A stretch of DNA of 64,000 nt from Acidimicrobiia bacterium (GTDB lineage Bacteria; Actinomycetota; Acidimicrobiia; UBA2766): positions 1 through 64,000 of the forward strand of contig JADZDR010000034.1 of NCBI GenBank assembly GCA_020850945.1, written 5' to 3'. A model generated the notes under the pieces. It was not told the origin of the DNA. It worked only from the letters and a program-made list of their open reading frames with translations, and did not search any database. The stretch's first letter is position 1. Every line of letters starts with the position of its first letter. Shown here piece after piece: positions 1-9,205 of this stretch. Made by a program: the position numbers and the translations under genes.

Positions 1-15
1 AGGCTTTGAACACCC

Positions 16-1596
16 GTGATCCTTGTCGTGGTTCGTGCGCGTCACGCGGACCCCCCAACCAGCCCTACACCCCAACAGCCGTGGGGGCCTCCGCCCTTAC
101 CCCACCCACACCGGGGTCAGGAGAGCCTCTATCAGGCCCTCATCGACTCGATGGTTGCCGCGGGTGAGGAGGTGTCTTCTGGTGGGGCGTCCCGTAGCTA
201 CGAGGTCGGGATCGTACAGAAGTTGTCGTGCCCCCAAGGCGATTCAGGGCAACTGGTGGCTGCGGCCGGCGAGATGATCGAGTTGGCTGCGGGTGCCGAC
301 TCGAGGGGCGAGACTACGAGACGATTCCTTGGCTTGGATAGTCCCGCTGGCTCTGTAAGGAGAGCAGGGGAGATCCGTCTGGCGTGCATAGAAAGATCCC
401 ACTTGGAGCTCCTCGACCGGTCACTGGTGGCCGAGCGAGCGGTCAACGACATGATGATTGTCGACGAGTCGGGCCTCGAATACGTCGACACTGAGATCGG
501 CCCTCATCCTCTTTCCTATGTGAGAGAACTCTTGACGGATGAGGAGCGGGTCGTCTTCGAGCGCCGCTACGAGATGCCGATCGACGACCTGATCGACGAG
601 GTCGTCGAGGAGAAGGGCGGTTCACGGGCGATCGCCAATCTGACCTACTTCGCGGACCGCCGCCTCGAAGTACTTGCACACGCGTTCGAGCGTCACCCCG
701 AGGTGCTGGTTGCTGCCCGTCAGGAGCTCGGCATTCTGCCGCCTGGGTATCTGGAGCAGTACGCCGAAGACATCTTCTCCTATCTGTTCGGGTGTGCGAT
801 GGGGAGGTGGGATGTCCGCATCGGCAGGGATCCGTCCCTCGCCCCGCCGCTGTCGGAGGATCTGTTCGCGCCGGTGCCGCTGTGTCCACCTGGCATGTTG
901 GTCGGTCCGGACGGGTTCCCCGCGGTCGATGCGCCGGAGGGGTATCCGTTGGAGTTGCCGCCGAATCGGGTCCTCGTCGACGAACCTGGCCACCGCTGGG
1001 ATGTCGAGGCGGCGGTAATCGCCGCGGCACAGGTCCTCTTCGACGATCCGGACGCGATCGTCGCAGAGATGTTGGAGATCCTCGGTCGCAGGAGCGTCCG
1101 CGAGTATCTGCGGCGGGACTTCTTCAAGTCGCATCTGAAGCGGTACAGCAAGAGCCGCCGCAAAGCCCCGATCTACTGGCAGCTGACCCTGAAGAAGGCA
1201 CCGTGGGGGGTCTGGGTGTATGTGCCGACTCTCACGCGTGAGACGCTCTATGCCGTCGCACACGAGGCGCGCAGGCGGGAGCGTCTCGCTGCTGAGGCGG
1301 TCGTGCGTCTCGAAGACGAGAAAGCCCAGGGCGGTGCGGGTCGCTCGGTACGCAAGGTCACCGAAGACCTCCATGCCGAGACGAAGCTCACCGAGGAAGT
1401 CCGCGCCTTCCGAGCCGAGGCCGAACGGGTCGCCGAGCTAGGATGGGAGCCCGACGCCGACGACGGCATCATCCTCAACGCCGCCGTCGTCGCCGACCTG
1501 GTCCCGGCATGGAAGGACGCGGCTGCGACCCGCAAGGAGATCCGCGCCGGCAAGTACCCGTGGGCGACGGTGTCCCGATTCAAGGACGTGCTGTGA
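16..1596 (+). CDS. BREX PglX-type adenine-specific DNA methyltransferase, C-terminal portion only (real start uncertain; ATG at 151 possible)
   Basis: C-terminal motifs typical of PglX family (SRRKAPIYWQL, GVWVYVPTLTRETLY, DDGIILNAAVVADLVPAWK..GKYPWA); lies directly upstream of pglZ; in-frame TGA at 7-9 blocks extension upstream. Confidence 0.65.
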   Translation: MILVVVRARHADPPTSPTPQQPWGPPPLPHPHRGQESLYQALIDSMVAAGEEVSSGGASRSYEVGIVQKLSCPQGDSGQLVAAAGEMIELAAGADSRGETTRRFLGLDSPAGSVRRAGEIRLACIERSHLELLDRSLVAERAVNDMMIVDESGLEYVDTEIGPHPLSYVRELLTDEERVVFERRYEMPIDDLIDEVVEEKGGSRAIANLTYFADRRLEVLAHAFERHPEVLVAARQELGILPPGYLEQYAEDIFSYLFGCAMGRWDVRIGRDPSLAPPLSEDLFAPVPLCPPGMLVGPDGFPAVDAPEGYPLELPPNRVLVDEPGHRWDVEAAVIAAAQVLFDDPDAIVAEMLEILGRRSVREYLRRDFFKSHLKRYSKSRRKAPIYWQLTLKKAPWGVWVYVPTLTRETLYAVAHEARRRERLAAEAVVRLEDEKAQGGAGRSVRKVTEDLHAETKLTEEVRAFRAEAERVAELGWEPDADDGIILNAAVVADLVPAWKDAAATRKEIRAGKYPWATVSRFKDVL

Positions 1597-4091
1597 GCGC
1601 GCTGCGCGACACCCTGGCGGTCGAGCTCGCCAAGAAGGTCACCCAGCACCGCCTCGTGCTGTGGCAGGACACCGACGGCGAATACGTCGACGTCGCCGCT
1701 GAGATCTGCCCGCCCCAAGCCGCGTTCGAACCCTACGGCGGGAGCTGGTACGAGCTGCGCAGCCGGGTCGAACCGTTGCTCGCCGCCGAAGAACCACCGT
1801 GCATGGTCGTCTACGTCCCCGTACGCGCACCCGAGGACGACCCCCTGCTTGAGCTACGCGTCGCCGCCAAGCCGTTCGTGCGTCGCCTAGGAACACTCGT
1901 CAGGGATGCCCTCGGCGGTGAGCTGAGCGAGCAGCGCATCGGCGAGCTCGCCGACGCGGCGCGCGCGGTCCTCGACGTCGAAGCCGCGTTGGAGAGCGGT
2001 GAGAGCGCCGATGTCCGTCTCGTCCGCGCCCTGGGGTCGAGCGACACCACGCAGATCGTGACGAAGCTCACGTTGGGTGAGCACGACGACGTGCTTGATG
2101 CCGAGGGCATGTGGGAGGTGGCGGCTGCATTCGTCGCGGACAGGCTCGGAGGGCAGATCACAGGTGCCGGTGACACGTTCCGTGGTGCATTGCTGCGCCA
2201 GCTCGTCCTCACCGAGATCGCAGCCGCGACAGGCCGTCTGCCCGAGGATTTGGAATCCGCCTGGACGCCGGTCTCGGCGGAGCAGCGTCGCCGCAGCCTC
2301 GACCTCGTCGACCGCTGGCGACGCCATCCCGAGACGAGCCGTGTCTACACAGATCTCGTTCGTGAGGCCGAGTCTAGTCTCGCCCTGGCGCCGAATCTCG
2401 TTTGGATGCCCGGACTCGAGACCTGTCACGCCGCGCCTGCCGTCGACACCAAGGTCCTGACCCATGCCGTCGACCTGCTCGGCGAAGGCGCGTGGCACGA
2501 AGCCGCCGCACTCGCACTTTCCCGGTCTCAGGGGCCGTGGTGCCGACCCGACGTCGACACGGCGGGGTGGACAGGCCGTGCGAGTCGCTGGCAGGCGGTG
2601 CAGGCGACAGCCGAGCTGAGACATCGACTGGAGTCGACTCCGCCCCCTCAAACGCAGACCGGCGCCGAGGTGCTCGCCTGGTATGCAGACGAGGGCTGGG
2701 AGGTCGACCGGACGCACCGCCACTACGAGCTGGCCCGCGGTGCCCTGGAGAGCTACGGAGACCTCGACGTCTTCATCAACCAGGCACGCGCCGCCTACGA
2801 GGCGTGGCTCGACGCGATCATGCAGGCCATGGCGGTCTCTGTCGTGCAGTCCGGCTTGGACAGCGGCGGCCTCGTCCACCAAGGCGACATCCACGACCGC
2901 TGGGTGCGCACAGCCGAGGGATCTGTCGCGTACGTCTGGGTCGACGCACTCCGCTACGAACTGGGTTGTGAGCTCGCCGACCAGCTGTCCGGTCTCCCCG
3001 GCCGTGTCGAAACTCATGCTGCGGTCGCGGCCGTCCCCACGATCACGCCTGTCGGGATGGCTGATCTCACCCCCGACGCGGGCGGACACCTCAGTCTCAC
3101 TGTCTCCTCCGGCAAGCTGGCGGTGACCGTCGACGGCCAGCCGGTCGCGACCGTCAAGGACAGAGTCGACCGTCTACGGGCAGCACACGCGGGAGGGGTC
3201 CTCGACCAGTCACTCGACACGGTCGCCGAGCAGAGCGAACGGGAGCTTCACAAACAGCTCGGCACGAGCGCTGTGGCGCTGATCCGCTCCCAGGAGCTCG
3301 ACGTGCAGGGCGAGTCGGGGATGCTCCAGGCCGCCTGGCCGCAGTTCTCGCTCGTCGTGCAGATCCTGGCCCGGGTCGTCGCACGTCTCGGTCATGCCGG
3401 TGTCGGTCGTGTCGTGATCACGTCCGATCACGGGTTCATCGCCCTGCCCCGCAGCCTCGAAGACGACAGGACGATCGACGCGCCTGTGGGCGGGACCGGC
3501 GAGCTGCATCGCCGCGTGTGGGTCGGCACAGGCGGGACGACACCGCCGGCGGCGATACGGGTTCCCGTGAGCGAGGCAGGAACTCCGGGCGACGTCGACC
3601 TGATAACCCCGCGTGGCCTCGCTGTGTTCAAGAGCGGCGGGTCGAGGCAGTTCTTCCACGGGGGCCTGTCCCCCCAGGAGGTCGTCATCCCCGTCGTCGT
3701 CGTCGACTTCGCCGAGGCCGCGCCCGCCCCGAACTTGGAGGTGAGCGCCGAGATCGCCGGTGGACGCATCATGACCGGTACGTTCGCCGCCGCCCTCGAG
3801 TTCACGGGTGACCTCTTCACGAGCGAGATCGCAGTGCGGGCAGTCGCACAAGGCCGGCAGGCAGGCCAGGTCGTCGCCCGTGTCGTCTCCGGCGACGGAT
3901 ACGACAGCCAGAGCGGAACCGTCACCCTCCAACAGCGACAGACACCGGTCCTCGCGTTCCAGGTGACCGAGAACCTCACGCGAGGCGATATCGTGCGACT
4001 CGAGGTGCTCGACGCCAAGACCGGTGTGCGGCTCGGTTCCACCGAGGCCGAAGTCGCCGCCGACATCGCCGTCAAGGACGATCTCGCATGA
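1593..4091 (+). CDS. pglZ: BREX system phosphatase PglZ
   Basis: PglZ/alkaline-phosphatase-superfamily motifs (VWVDALRYELGCELADQL, VVITSDHGFIALP); GTG start overlaps stop of upstream ORF. Confidence 0.88.
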   Translation: MSALRDTLAVELAKKVTQHRLVLWQDTDGEYVDVAAEICPPQAAFEPYGGSWYELRSRVEPLLAAEEPPCMVVYVPVRAPEDDPLLELRVAAKPFVRRLGTLVRDALGGELSEQRIGELADAARAVLDVEAALESGESADVRLVRALGSSDTTQIVTKLTLGEHDDVLDAEGMWEVAAAFVADRLGGQITGAGDTFRGALLRQLVLTEIAAATGRLPEDLESAWTPVSAEQRRRSLDLVDRWRRHPETSRVYTDLVREAESSLALAPNLVWMPGLETCHAAPAVDTKVLTHAVDLLGEGAWHEAAALALSRSQGPWCRPDVDTAGWTGRASRWQAVQATAELRHRLESTPPPQTQTGAEVLAWYADEGWEVDRTHRHYELARGALESYGDLDVFINQARAAYEAWLDAIMQAMAVSVVQSGLDSGGLVHQGDIHDRWVRTAEGSVAYVWVDALRYELGCELADQLSGLPGRVETHAAVAAVPTITPVGMADLTPDAGGHLSLTVSSGKLAVTVDGQPVATVKDRVDRLRAAHAGGVLDQSLDTVAEQSERELHKQLGTSAVALIRSQELDVQGESGMLQAAWPQFSLVVQILARVVARLGHAGVGRVVITSDHGFIALPRSLEDDRTIDAPVGGTGELHRRVWVGTGGTTPPAAIRVPVSEAGTPGDVDLITPRGLAVFKSGGSRQFFHGGLSPQEVVIPVVVVDFAEAAPAPNLEVSAEIAGGRIMTGTFAAALEFTGDLFTSEIAVRAVAQGRQAGQVVARVVSGDGYDSQSGTVTLQQRQTPVLAFQVTENLTRGDIVRLEVLDAKTGVRLGSTEAEVAADIAVKDDLA

Positions 4092-6154
4092 ACAAACAGA
4101 CCCCCCAAGCGCCGAACCTGGACGGCCTCGACCGGCGCGCAGCCGAGGTCTTCCCCGGCCGGGTCGTCCGCAAGGACCTCGTCCGCCAGGTCAAGGTCGG
4201 CGCGAACGTTCCCGTGTACGTCCTCGAGTTCCTCCTCGGCAAGTACTGCGCGTCCGACGACCCGGCAGCGATCGCGACCGGGCTCGAGGTCGTGAACCAG
4301 ACGCTGCGCGAGAACTTCATCAGACCTGACGAAGCAGAGAAGGCCAAGGCCGACCTCAAACGCAGGGGCCAGCACCGTCTCATCGACAAGGTCGACGTCC
4401 GCCTCGTCGCGAGCGAGGATCGCTTCTGGGCGCACCTCACGAACTTCGGCGACAAGTACGTGCACGTACCCGACGAGGTCGTCTACAGGTACGACCGTCT
4501 CTTACAGGGCGGCGTCTGGTCACAGCTCGACCTGCTCTACAACGCCGAGGACGACGAGGCCACACGCCGGCCGTTCTACATCCGGGTTCTCAAGCCGATC
4601 CAGGTCGCAGCATTCGACATGGACGACTACGTCGCCGGCCGCGCTCGCTTCGGCCGTGACGACTGGCTCGACCTCGTCGTGCGCAGCATTGGCCTCGAAC
4701 CCGCCCATTACGACCTGCGCGGCAAGCTCATCGCCCTGACTCGGCTCATCCCGATGGTCGAACGCAACTACAACCTGATCGAGCTCGGACCGTGGGGGAC
4801 GGGCAAGAGCTTCGTCTACCGGGAGTCGAACCCGAATTCGATCCTGATCTCGGGCGGCAAGGTCACCGTCGCGCAGCTTTTCGTGAACCTCTCCACTGGC
4901 CGGGTCGGGCTCCTCGGTACGTGGGACACCGTCGCCTTCGACGAGGTCGCCGGCCTGGAGCTGTCGGACCCAACCGTCGTGAACATGCTCAAGGACTACA
5001 TGGAGTCCGGCTCGTTCGCGCGCGGCAAGGACGAGGTCCCTGCCGAGGCGTCGCTCGTGTTCGTCGGGAACACGTCCAAGCCCCACCAGGAGCTCGTCCG
5101 CTCCGCCCACCTCTTCGCCGATCTGCCCAAGGCGATGATCGACCCGGCCTTCCTCGACCGGCTCCACTACTACCTGCCCGGCTGGGAGGTCCCCAAGCTC
5201 GAGGAGCGCCTCTTCACCGACCACTTCGGGTTCGTGTCCGACTACTTCGCCGAAGCCCTGCGCCAGCTCCGCAAGCAGAGCCACGTGCGGGCGATCGACG
5301 CCGACTTCGCTCTCGGCTCGCACCTGTCGGCCCGGGACGAGAAGGCCGTCCGCAAGACCACGTCGGGTCTGCTCAAGATCCTCCACCCCCACGGCGAATG
5401 GAGCCACGGGGAGCTGCGCGAGTACCTCGAGTTCGCCCTCGAGGGACGCCGCCGCGTCAAGGAGCAGCTGAAGAAGCTCGCCGCCCACGACTACGCGAAG
5501 ACGGCGTTCTCGTATGTGGAGCGGGACACGGGCCGGGAGATCTGGGTCGAGGTGCCCGAGCAACCCGAGGAGCTGGAGCGGCTGGAGGCCGAGGAGGCCG
5601 GAGTGCGGATCGACGCCACGGTCACCCCCGGCGCCGCAACCGTGGCGTTCGAAGGGCCGGGCCCGGCCTCGGTCGCAGAGCTCATCGCGCAAGGTGAGAG
5701 CAGCCGCGTCGAGTTCAAGCAGACCGCCCGCGTCAACCTCGCCACGAAGCAGCGTGACCAGGTCATCGAACAGATGGTCGTCAAGTCCGTCGCCGGTTTC
5801 CTGAACGCCCACGGCGGCACGCTGCTCATAGGCATCGAAGACTCCGGTCAGGTCTTCGGCATCGAGAAAGATCTCAAGACCCTCGGCCAGAAGCAGAACA
5901 TCGACGGCTTCGAGCTCTGGCTGACCAGCCTCCTCGACAACGCCCTCGGCCCCACAGCGGTAAGCAACCTCTCGGTCACTTTCGAACCCTTCCCCGACGG
6001 CACCGTCTGCCGTATCGACGTGCAACCCGGAAAGAGCCCCACCTACGTCCGCGGTGGCAAGAACGACGCCGATCTCTACGTCCGCCTCAACAACTCCACC
6101 CGCCTCCTCAACGTCGCAGACGCAGTCGAATACGTCCGCTCCAGGTGGCGGTAG
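4088..6154 (+). CDS. brxL: BrxL-type BREX AAA+ protein with C-terminal AlbA_2/Schlafen-like domain
   Basis: BrxL N-terminus (NLDGLDRRAAEVFPGRVVRKDLVRQVKVGANVPVYVLEFLLGKYC), Walker A GPWGTGKS, Walker B DTVAFDEVAG; C-terminus GESSRVEFKQTAR...GFLNAHGGTLLIGIED resembles AlbA_2. Confidence 0.87.
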   Translation: MNKQTPQAPNLDGLDRRAAEVFPGRVVRKDLVRQVKVGANVPVYVLEFLLGKYCASDDPAAIATGLEVVNQTLRENFIRPDEAEKAKADLKRRGQHRLIDKVDVRLVASEDRFWAHLTNFGDKYVHVPDEVVYRYDRLLQGGVWSQLDLLYNAEDDEATRRPFYIRVLKPIQVAAFDMDDYVAGRARFGRDDWLDLVVRSIGLEPAHYDLRGKLIALTRLIPMVERNYNLIELGPWGTGKSFVYRESNPNSILISGGKVTVAQLFVNLSTGRVGLLGTWDTVAFDEVAGLELSDPTVVNMLKDYMESGSFARGKDEVPAEASLVFVGNTSKPHQELVRSAHLFADLPKAMIDPAFLDRLHYYLPGWEVPKLEERLFTDHFGFVSDYFAEALRQLRKQSHVRAIDADFALGSHLSARDEKAVRKTTSGLLKILHPHGEWSHGELREYLEFALEGRRRVKEQLKKLAAHDYAKTAFSYVERDTGREIWVEVPEQPEELERLEAEEAGVRIDATVTPGAATVAFEGPGPASVAELIAQGESSRVEFKQTARVNLATKQRDQVIEQMVVKSVAGFLNAHGGTLLIGIEDSGQVFGIEKDLKTLGQKQNIDGFELWLTSLLDNALGPTAVSNLSVTFEPFPDGTVCRIDVQPGKSPTYVRGGKNDADLYVRLNNSTRLLNVADAVEYVRSRWR

Positions 6155-6759
6155 CACTGGTGGACCGCTCCGACGTACGAGAGCTCCACTACATCGCACA
6201 CGTGGACAACCTGTCATCGATCATGCAGCGTGGGATCCTGTGCAAGAAGGCGGTCGGGGGTCTGGCTCACAGGTCTGTGGCGAACGTCGAGGTGCAAGAG
6301 CGTCGCGCGACGCGCCGGATCCCCGGCGGGCTCCAGGTCCACGAATACGTGCCGCTCTACTTCAATGCCCGTAACGCCATGCTCTTTCGGCTCCTGCGTG
6401 ACTATGACTTGGCGAAACGCGTGCCTGCCGAGGAACTTGCCGTCCTGCGTCTCTCATCTGCTGTGCTCGATCTGCCGGACATCATTGTGACCGACATGAA
6501 TGCAGCCGCCCGTGCCGAACCACGCTGGTTCCCGGCAGAGGAGGGCCTCCTACGACTCGACCACGGCGAGATCTTCGCCACGTACTGGCGTGACAGGTGG
6601 CACAAGCAGCGAATGATGGCCGAGGTCTTGGTTCCCCGACAGGTCGAGGTCGACCACATCCTCAGGGCCTATGTCGTGTCCGACGAGTCCGCCACTGCCT
6701 TGTCCCGGATGATCCCTACACTGGCCGTCGAGGTCCAAGCGAGGATGTTCTTCCGATGA
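6145..6759 (+). CDS. darT: DarT-type ssDNA thymidine ADP-ribosyltransferase toxin
   Basis: DarT/DUF4433 pattern: HYIAHVDNLSSIMQRGILCKK, VPLYFNARNAMLFR, RMMAEVLVP; followed by macro-domain gene with ATGA overlap. Confidence 0.85.
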   Translation: MAVALVDRSDVRELHYIAHVDNLSSIMQRGILCKKAVGGLAHRSVANVEVQERRATRRIPGGLQVHEYVPLYFNARNAMLFRLLRDYDLAKRVPAEELAVLRLSSAVLDLPDIIVTDMNAAARAEPRWFPAEEGLLRLDHGEIFATYWRDRWHKQRMMAEVLVPRQVEVDHILRAYVVSDESATALSRMIPTLAVEVQARMFFR

Positions 6760-7892
6760 CCCAAGCCGCCTCAAACGTTCGCGTGCGGATCGGCGACCTG
6801 TTCAAGTCCGACGCCCAGACGCTCACGAACACGGTGAACACCGTAGGTGTGATGGGCAAGGGCATCGCCCTGCAGTTCAAGAAGCGCTTTTCCGACATGT
6901 ACAGCGAGTACGTGGAGCTCTGCGAGGCAGGCAAGGTCCGTCTCGGAGAGCCATACCTACACAAGCGCCTCACATCGCCGTGGATCCTGAACTTCCCGAC
7001 CAAGGAGCACTGGCGGTCGCCGTCGCGTCTCGACGCCATTGTCCAAGGCCTGGACCACCTGGCTGAGCACTACCGGGAGTGGGGAATCGAGTCCCTGGCC
7101 ATGCCGCCACTCGGATGTGGTGAAGGGCAGCTCGAATGGCGCATCGTCGGACCGACGCTCTTCCGCGGATTGAGCCGCCTGGGGATTCCCGTCGAGCTCT
7201 ACGCCCCCTTCGATACCCCGCATGCAGAGCTGGAGATCGAGTTCTTGGAACACGCTGGTGGGGAGGGCGCCGCACAGCCGGAGTCCCGTGTGCCGGCAGC
7301 CGGCGTGGCGTTGGCTGCCATTGTGGATCGAATCAGCAACGAGAGGTATCACTACCCACTTGGCCGCGTCGCCCTGCAGAAGATCGCCTACTTCGCCACT
7401 CAAGCGGGGATAGCCACAGGTCTCGAGTTCGAGCGCGGCCCGTACGGTCCGTTCGCGGAGGGGCTGAAGAGGTTGCTTGCCAAGCTCGTCAACAACGGCC
7501 TCGTCGACGAGACACGCAGGGGACGCATGTTCGTGGTCAGCCCGGGACGGACCCTGCGGGACTCGCAGACACCATTCGCTGACGAGCTCGATGTCTGGAA
7601 GGCGGAGATCGACAGAGTTGCCGACCTCTTCCTGCGCCTCCCTACCACGCGAGCCGCCGAGATAGCAGCCTCTGTCCACTACGTTGCCCAGTCGCTGATG
7701 AACAGGGAGCGTGCCCGGGGGGGAGGGGGGATCGACGAGCAGGAGTTGGTGGCCGAAGTGAAGCGCTGGAAGGAGCGACGCGAGCCGCCCGCGACCGAGG
7801 ACGAGATCGTCGGAGCCGCCGATACTCTCGCCTACCTGGGTTGGATCGACCTTGCCCCCGCCACGAACGAGGACGAGTTGATGCCCGTGTGA
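6756..7892 (+). CDS. darG: DarG antitoxin, macro-domain DNA ADP-ribosylglycohydrolase with C-terminal DarG domain
   Basis: Macro-domain motif TNTVNTVGVMGKGIALQFKKRF and PPLGCGEGQLEW; C-terminal region HYPLGRVALQKIAYFATQAG...ERGPYGPF typical of DarG. Confidence 0.87.
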   Translation: MTQAASNVRVRIGDLFKSDAQTLTNTVNTVGVMGKGIALQFKKRFSDMYSEYVELCEAGKVRLGEPYLHKRLTSPWILNFPTKEHWRSPSRLDAIVQGLDHLAEHYREWGIESLAMPPLGCGEGQLEWRIVGPTLFRGLSRLGIPVELYAPFDTPHAELEIEFLEHAGGEGAAQPESRVPAAGVALAAIVDRISNERYHYPLGRVALQKIAYFATQAGIATGLEFERGPYGPFAEGLKRLLAKLVNNGLVDETRRGRMFVVSPGRTLRDSQTPFADELDVWKAEIDRVADLFLRLPTTRAAEIAASVHYVAQSLMNRERARGGGGIDEQELVAEVKRWKERREPPATEDEIVGAADTLAYLGWIDLAPATNEDELMPV

Positions 7893-7904
7893 CACACGGA
7901 GGGG

Positions 7905-8594
7905 GTGAGACTGGTGAGGAAGGGCTGGAAACGGCTTCCCACTTTCGATCGCTTCCCGACCCCGGTCTTTCACATGACCTGGCTGGAGAACCTGGAGAGC
8001 GTCGTACTGTCGGGTGGGCTCTGGTCCGACGCTCAACTGGCGACGCGAGGCATCGCACCCACGAACTACGGCGATCCCGAGATCAAGGCCAAACGTCTGC
8101 GTCGCGCGGTGCCCGTCGTCGCCAAGGGGACAGGGCCGCTCATGCTCGGCGACTTCGTGCCCTTCTACGTCCTCACCCGCAACGCTGCGCTGTACGTGAT
8201 GCAGCGAGATGGAGGACGGGGTTCCGTTCCTGTGATGCTCGTCGCGAGCGCCCACAGCTTCGCAGCGGAGACCGTCGTCTGGACCGATCGCCACCCCCTT
8301 GCGAACGGGGTGGTCTGGACAGCCGACTTCGCCAAGCTGCCGAGCGCGTTCGATAGCGCGCAACGGCTGGACCACTCCTGGCGTGAGCACGGGTCCGGCC
8401 CGAAGGCGAAGCACGAGTGGATGGCCGAGTTCTTGGTGAAGGATCACGTGCCGTGGTCGGCAATCATGGCGCTGTGCATACGGGACGAGAACGACTATGA
8501 AGCCGCTCTTCAGGAGGCGGCGTGGCTGCGGATCGACACCCCGGTTCGCCGCGTCCCGGACCTGTTCGAGAGCGAGAGGCCGACTCGTTACTGA
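7905..8594 (+). CDS. Second DarT-like ADP-ribosyltransferase
   Basis: PVFHMTWLENLESVVLSGGLWS, GDFVPFYVLTRNAALYVM, HEWMAEFLVKDHVPWSAIMALC align by eye with DarT; GTG start with GGAGGGGG upstream. Confidence 0.78.
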   Translation: MRLVRKGWKRLPTFDRFPTPVFHMTWLENLESVVLSGGLWSDAQLATRGIAPTNYGDPEIKAKRLRRAVPVVAKGTGPLMLGDFVPFYVLTRNAALYVMQRDGGRGSVPVMLVASAHSFAAETVVWTDRHPLANGVVWTADFAKLPSAFDSAQRLDHSWREHGSGPKAKHEWMAEFLVKDHVPWSAIMALCIRDENDYEAALQEAAWLRIDTPVRRVPDLFESERPTRY

Positions 8595-8669
8595 CGGCAC
8601 GCGTGGCATCTCAGGACTTGGTGGCAAATCCTGGAAGTGGCCGCGGTCGTGGCCTAGTCTCCACGACCT

Positions 8670-9116
8670 ATGGACCGCGAGAGGGAAGACATGGCAGCGC
8701 GCTCGGTGGCAGCCGTGCTCGGTTGCGCTTGGAGGCGCCGCGACTTGCCTCGCGGACCGAACGGGCTGCACTACTTCGACCTCGTGGATCGCGAGACCGG
8801 GGTCCTTGGAGCACTCGAGGTCACGAGCGTCGTCGATTCCCGAGCTCTTCAGTTCCGGGCAGAAGTGCGAAGGGAGGAATGGTCTTTCGAGGATGACGGA
8901 TGGTCCTGGGTTATCTCCTTGGACGTGAACGTCGATCCCCGCGGGTTGTCCGCGACCTCTCGCGAGCTCTTGATGGACCTTCAGTCGCGCGGTGTTGAGC
9001 GCTTCGGCTGGGACCGCCTTCGGCGATGTCCGAATCCCGACGTCAATCGAACCGTGAGTCACGTCCCGGCCTCGTGTCAAATGTATGTCAAACGAACGGC
9101 GCCGGACCGGCCGTGA
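8670..9116 (+). CDS. Hypothetical protein (N-terminal GLHYFDLVDRETGVLGALEVTS motif; possibly 3'-truncated)
   Basis: ORF with plausible start; D..x..LEVTS pattern; C-terminal ~30 aa look non-homologous. Confidence 0.45.
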   Translation: MDREREDMAARSVAAVLGCAWRRRDLPRGPNGLHYFDLVDRETGVLGALEVTSVVDSRALQFRAEVRREEWSFEDDGWSWVISLDVNVDPRGLSATSRELLMDLQSRGVERFGWDRLRRCPNPDVNRTVSHVPASCQMYVKRTAPDRP

Positions 9117-9205
9117 CCTGGCGGCCTGCATGGCGATCGGTGAGTGAGAAACCCACCTTGACCAGCACGTTCGCGAACACCTCCTCACCACCTCGGACGC
9201 CGCGA

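Noticed and set aside
622-1374. Long antisense ORFs throughout the island (for example 622-1374, 1887-3089, 4520-6217 on the minus strand)
   Set aside because: High-GC shadow ORFs antisense to genes with clear family motifs; compositionally Arg/Pro/Gly-rich with no recognisable domains
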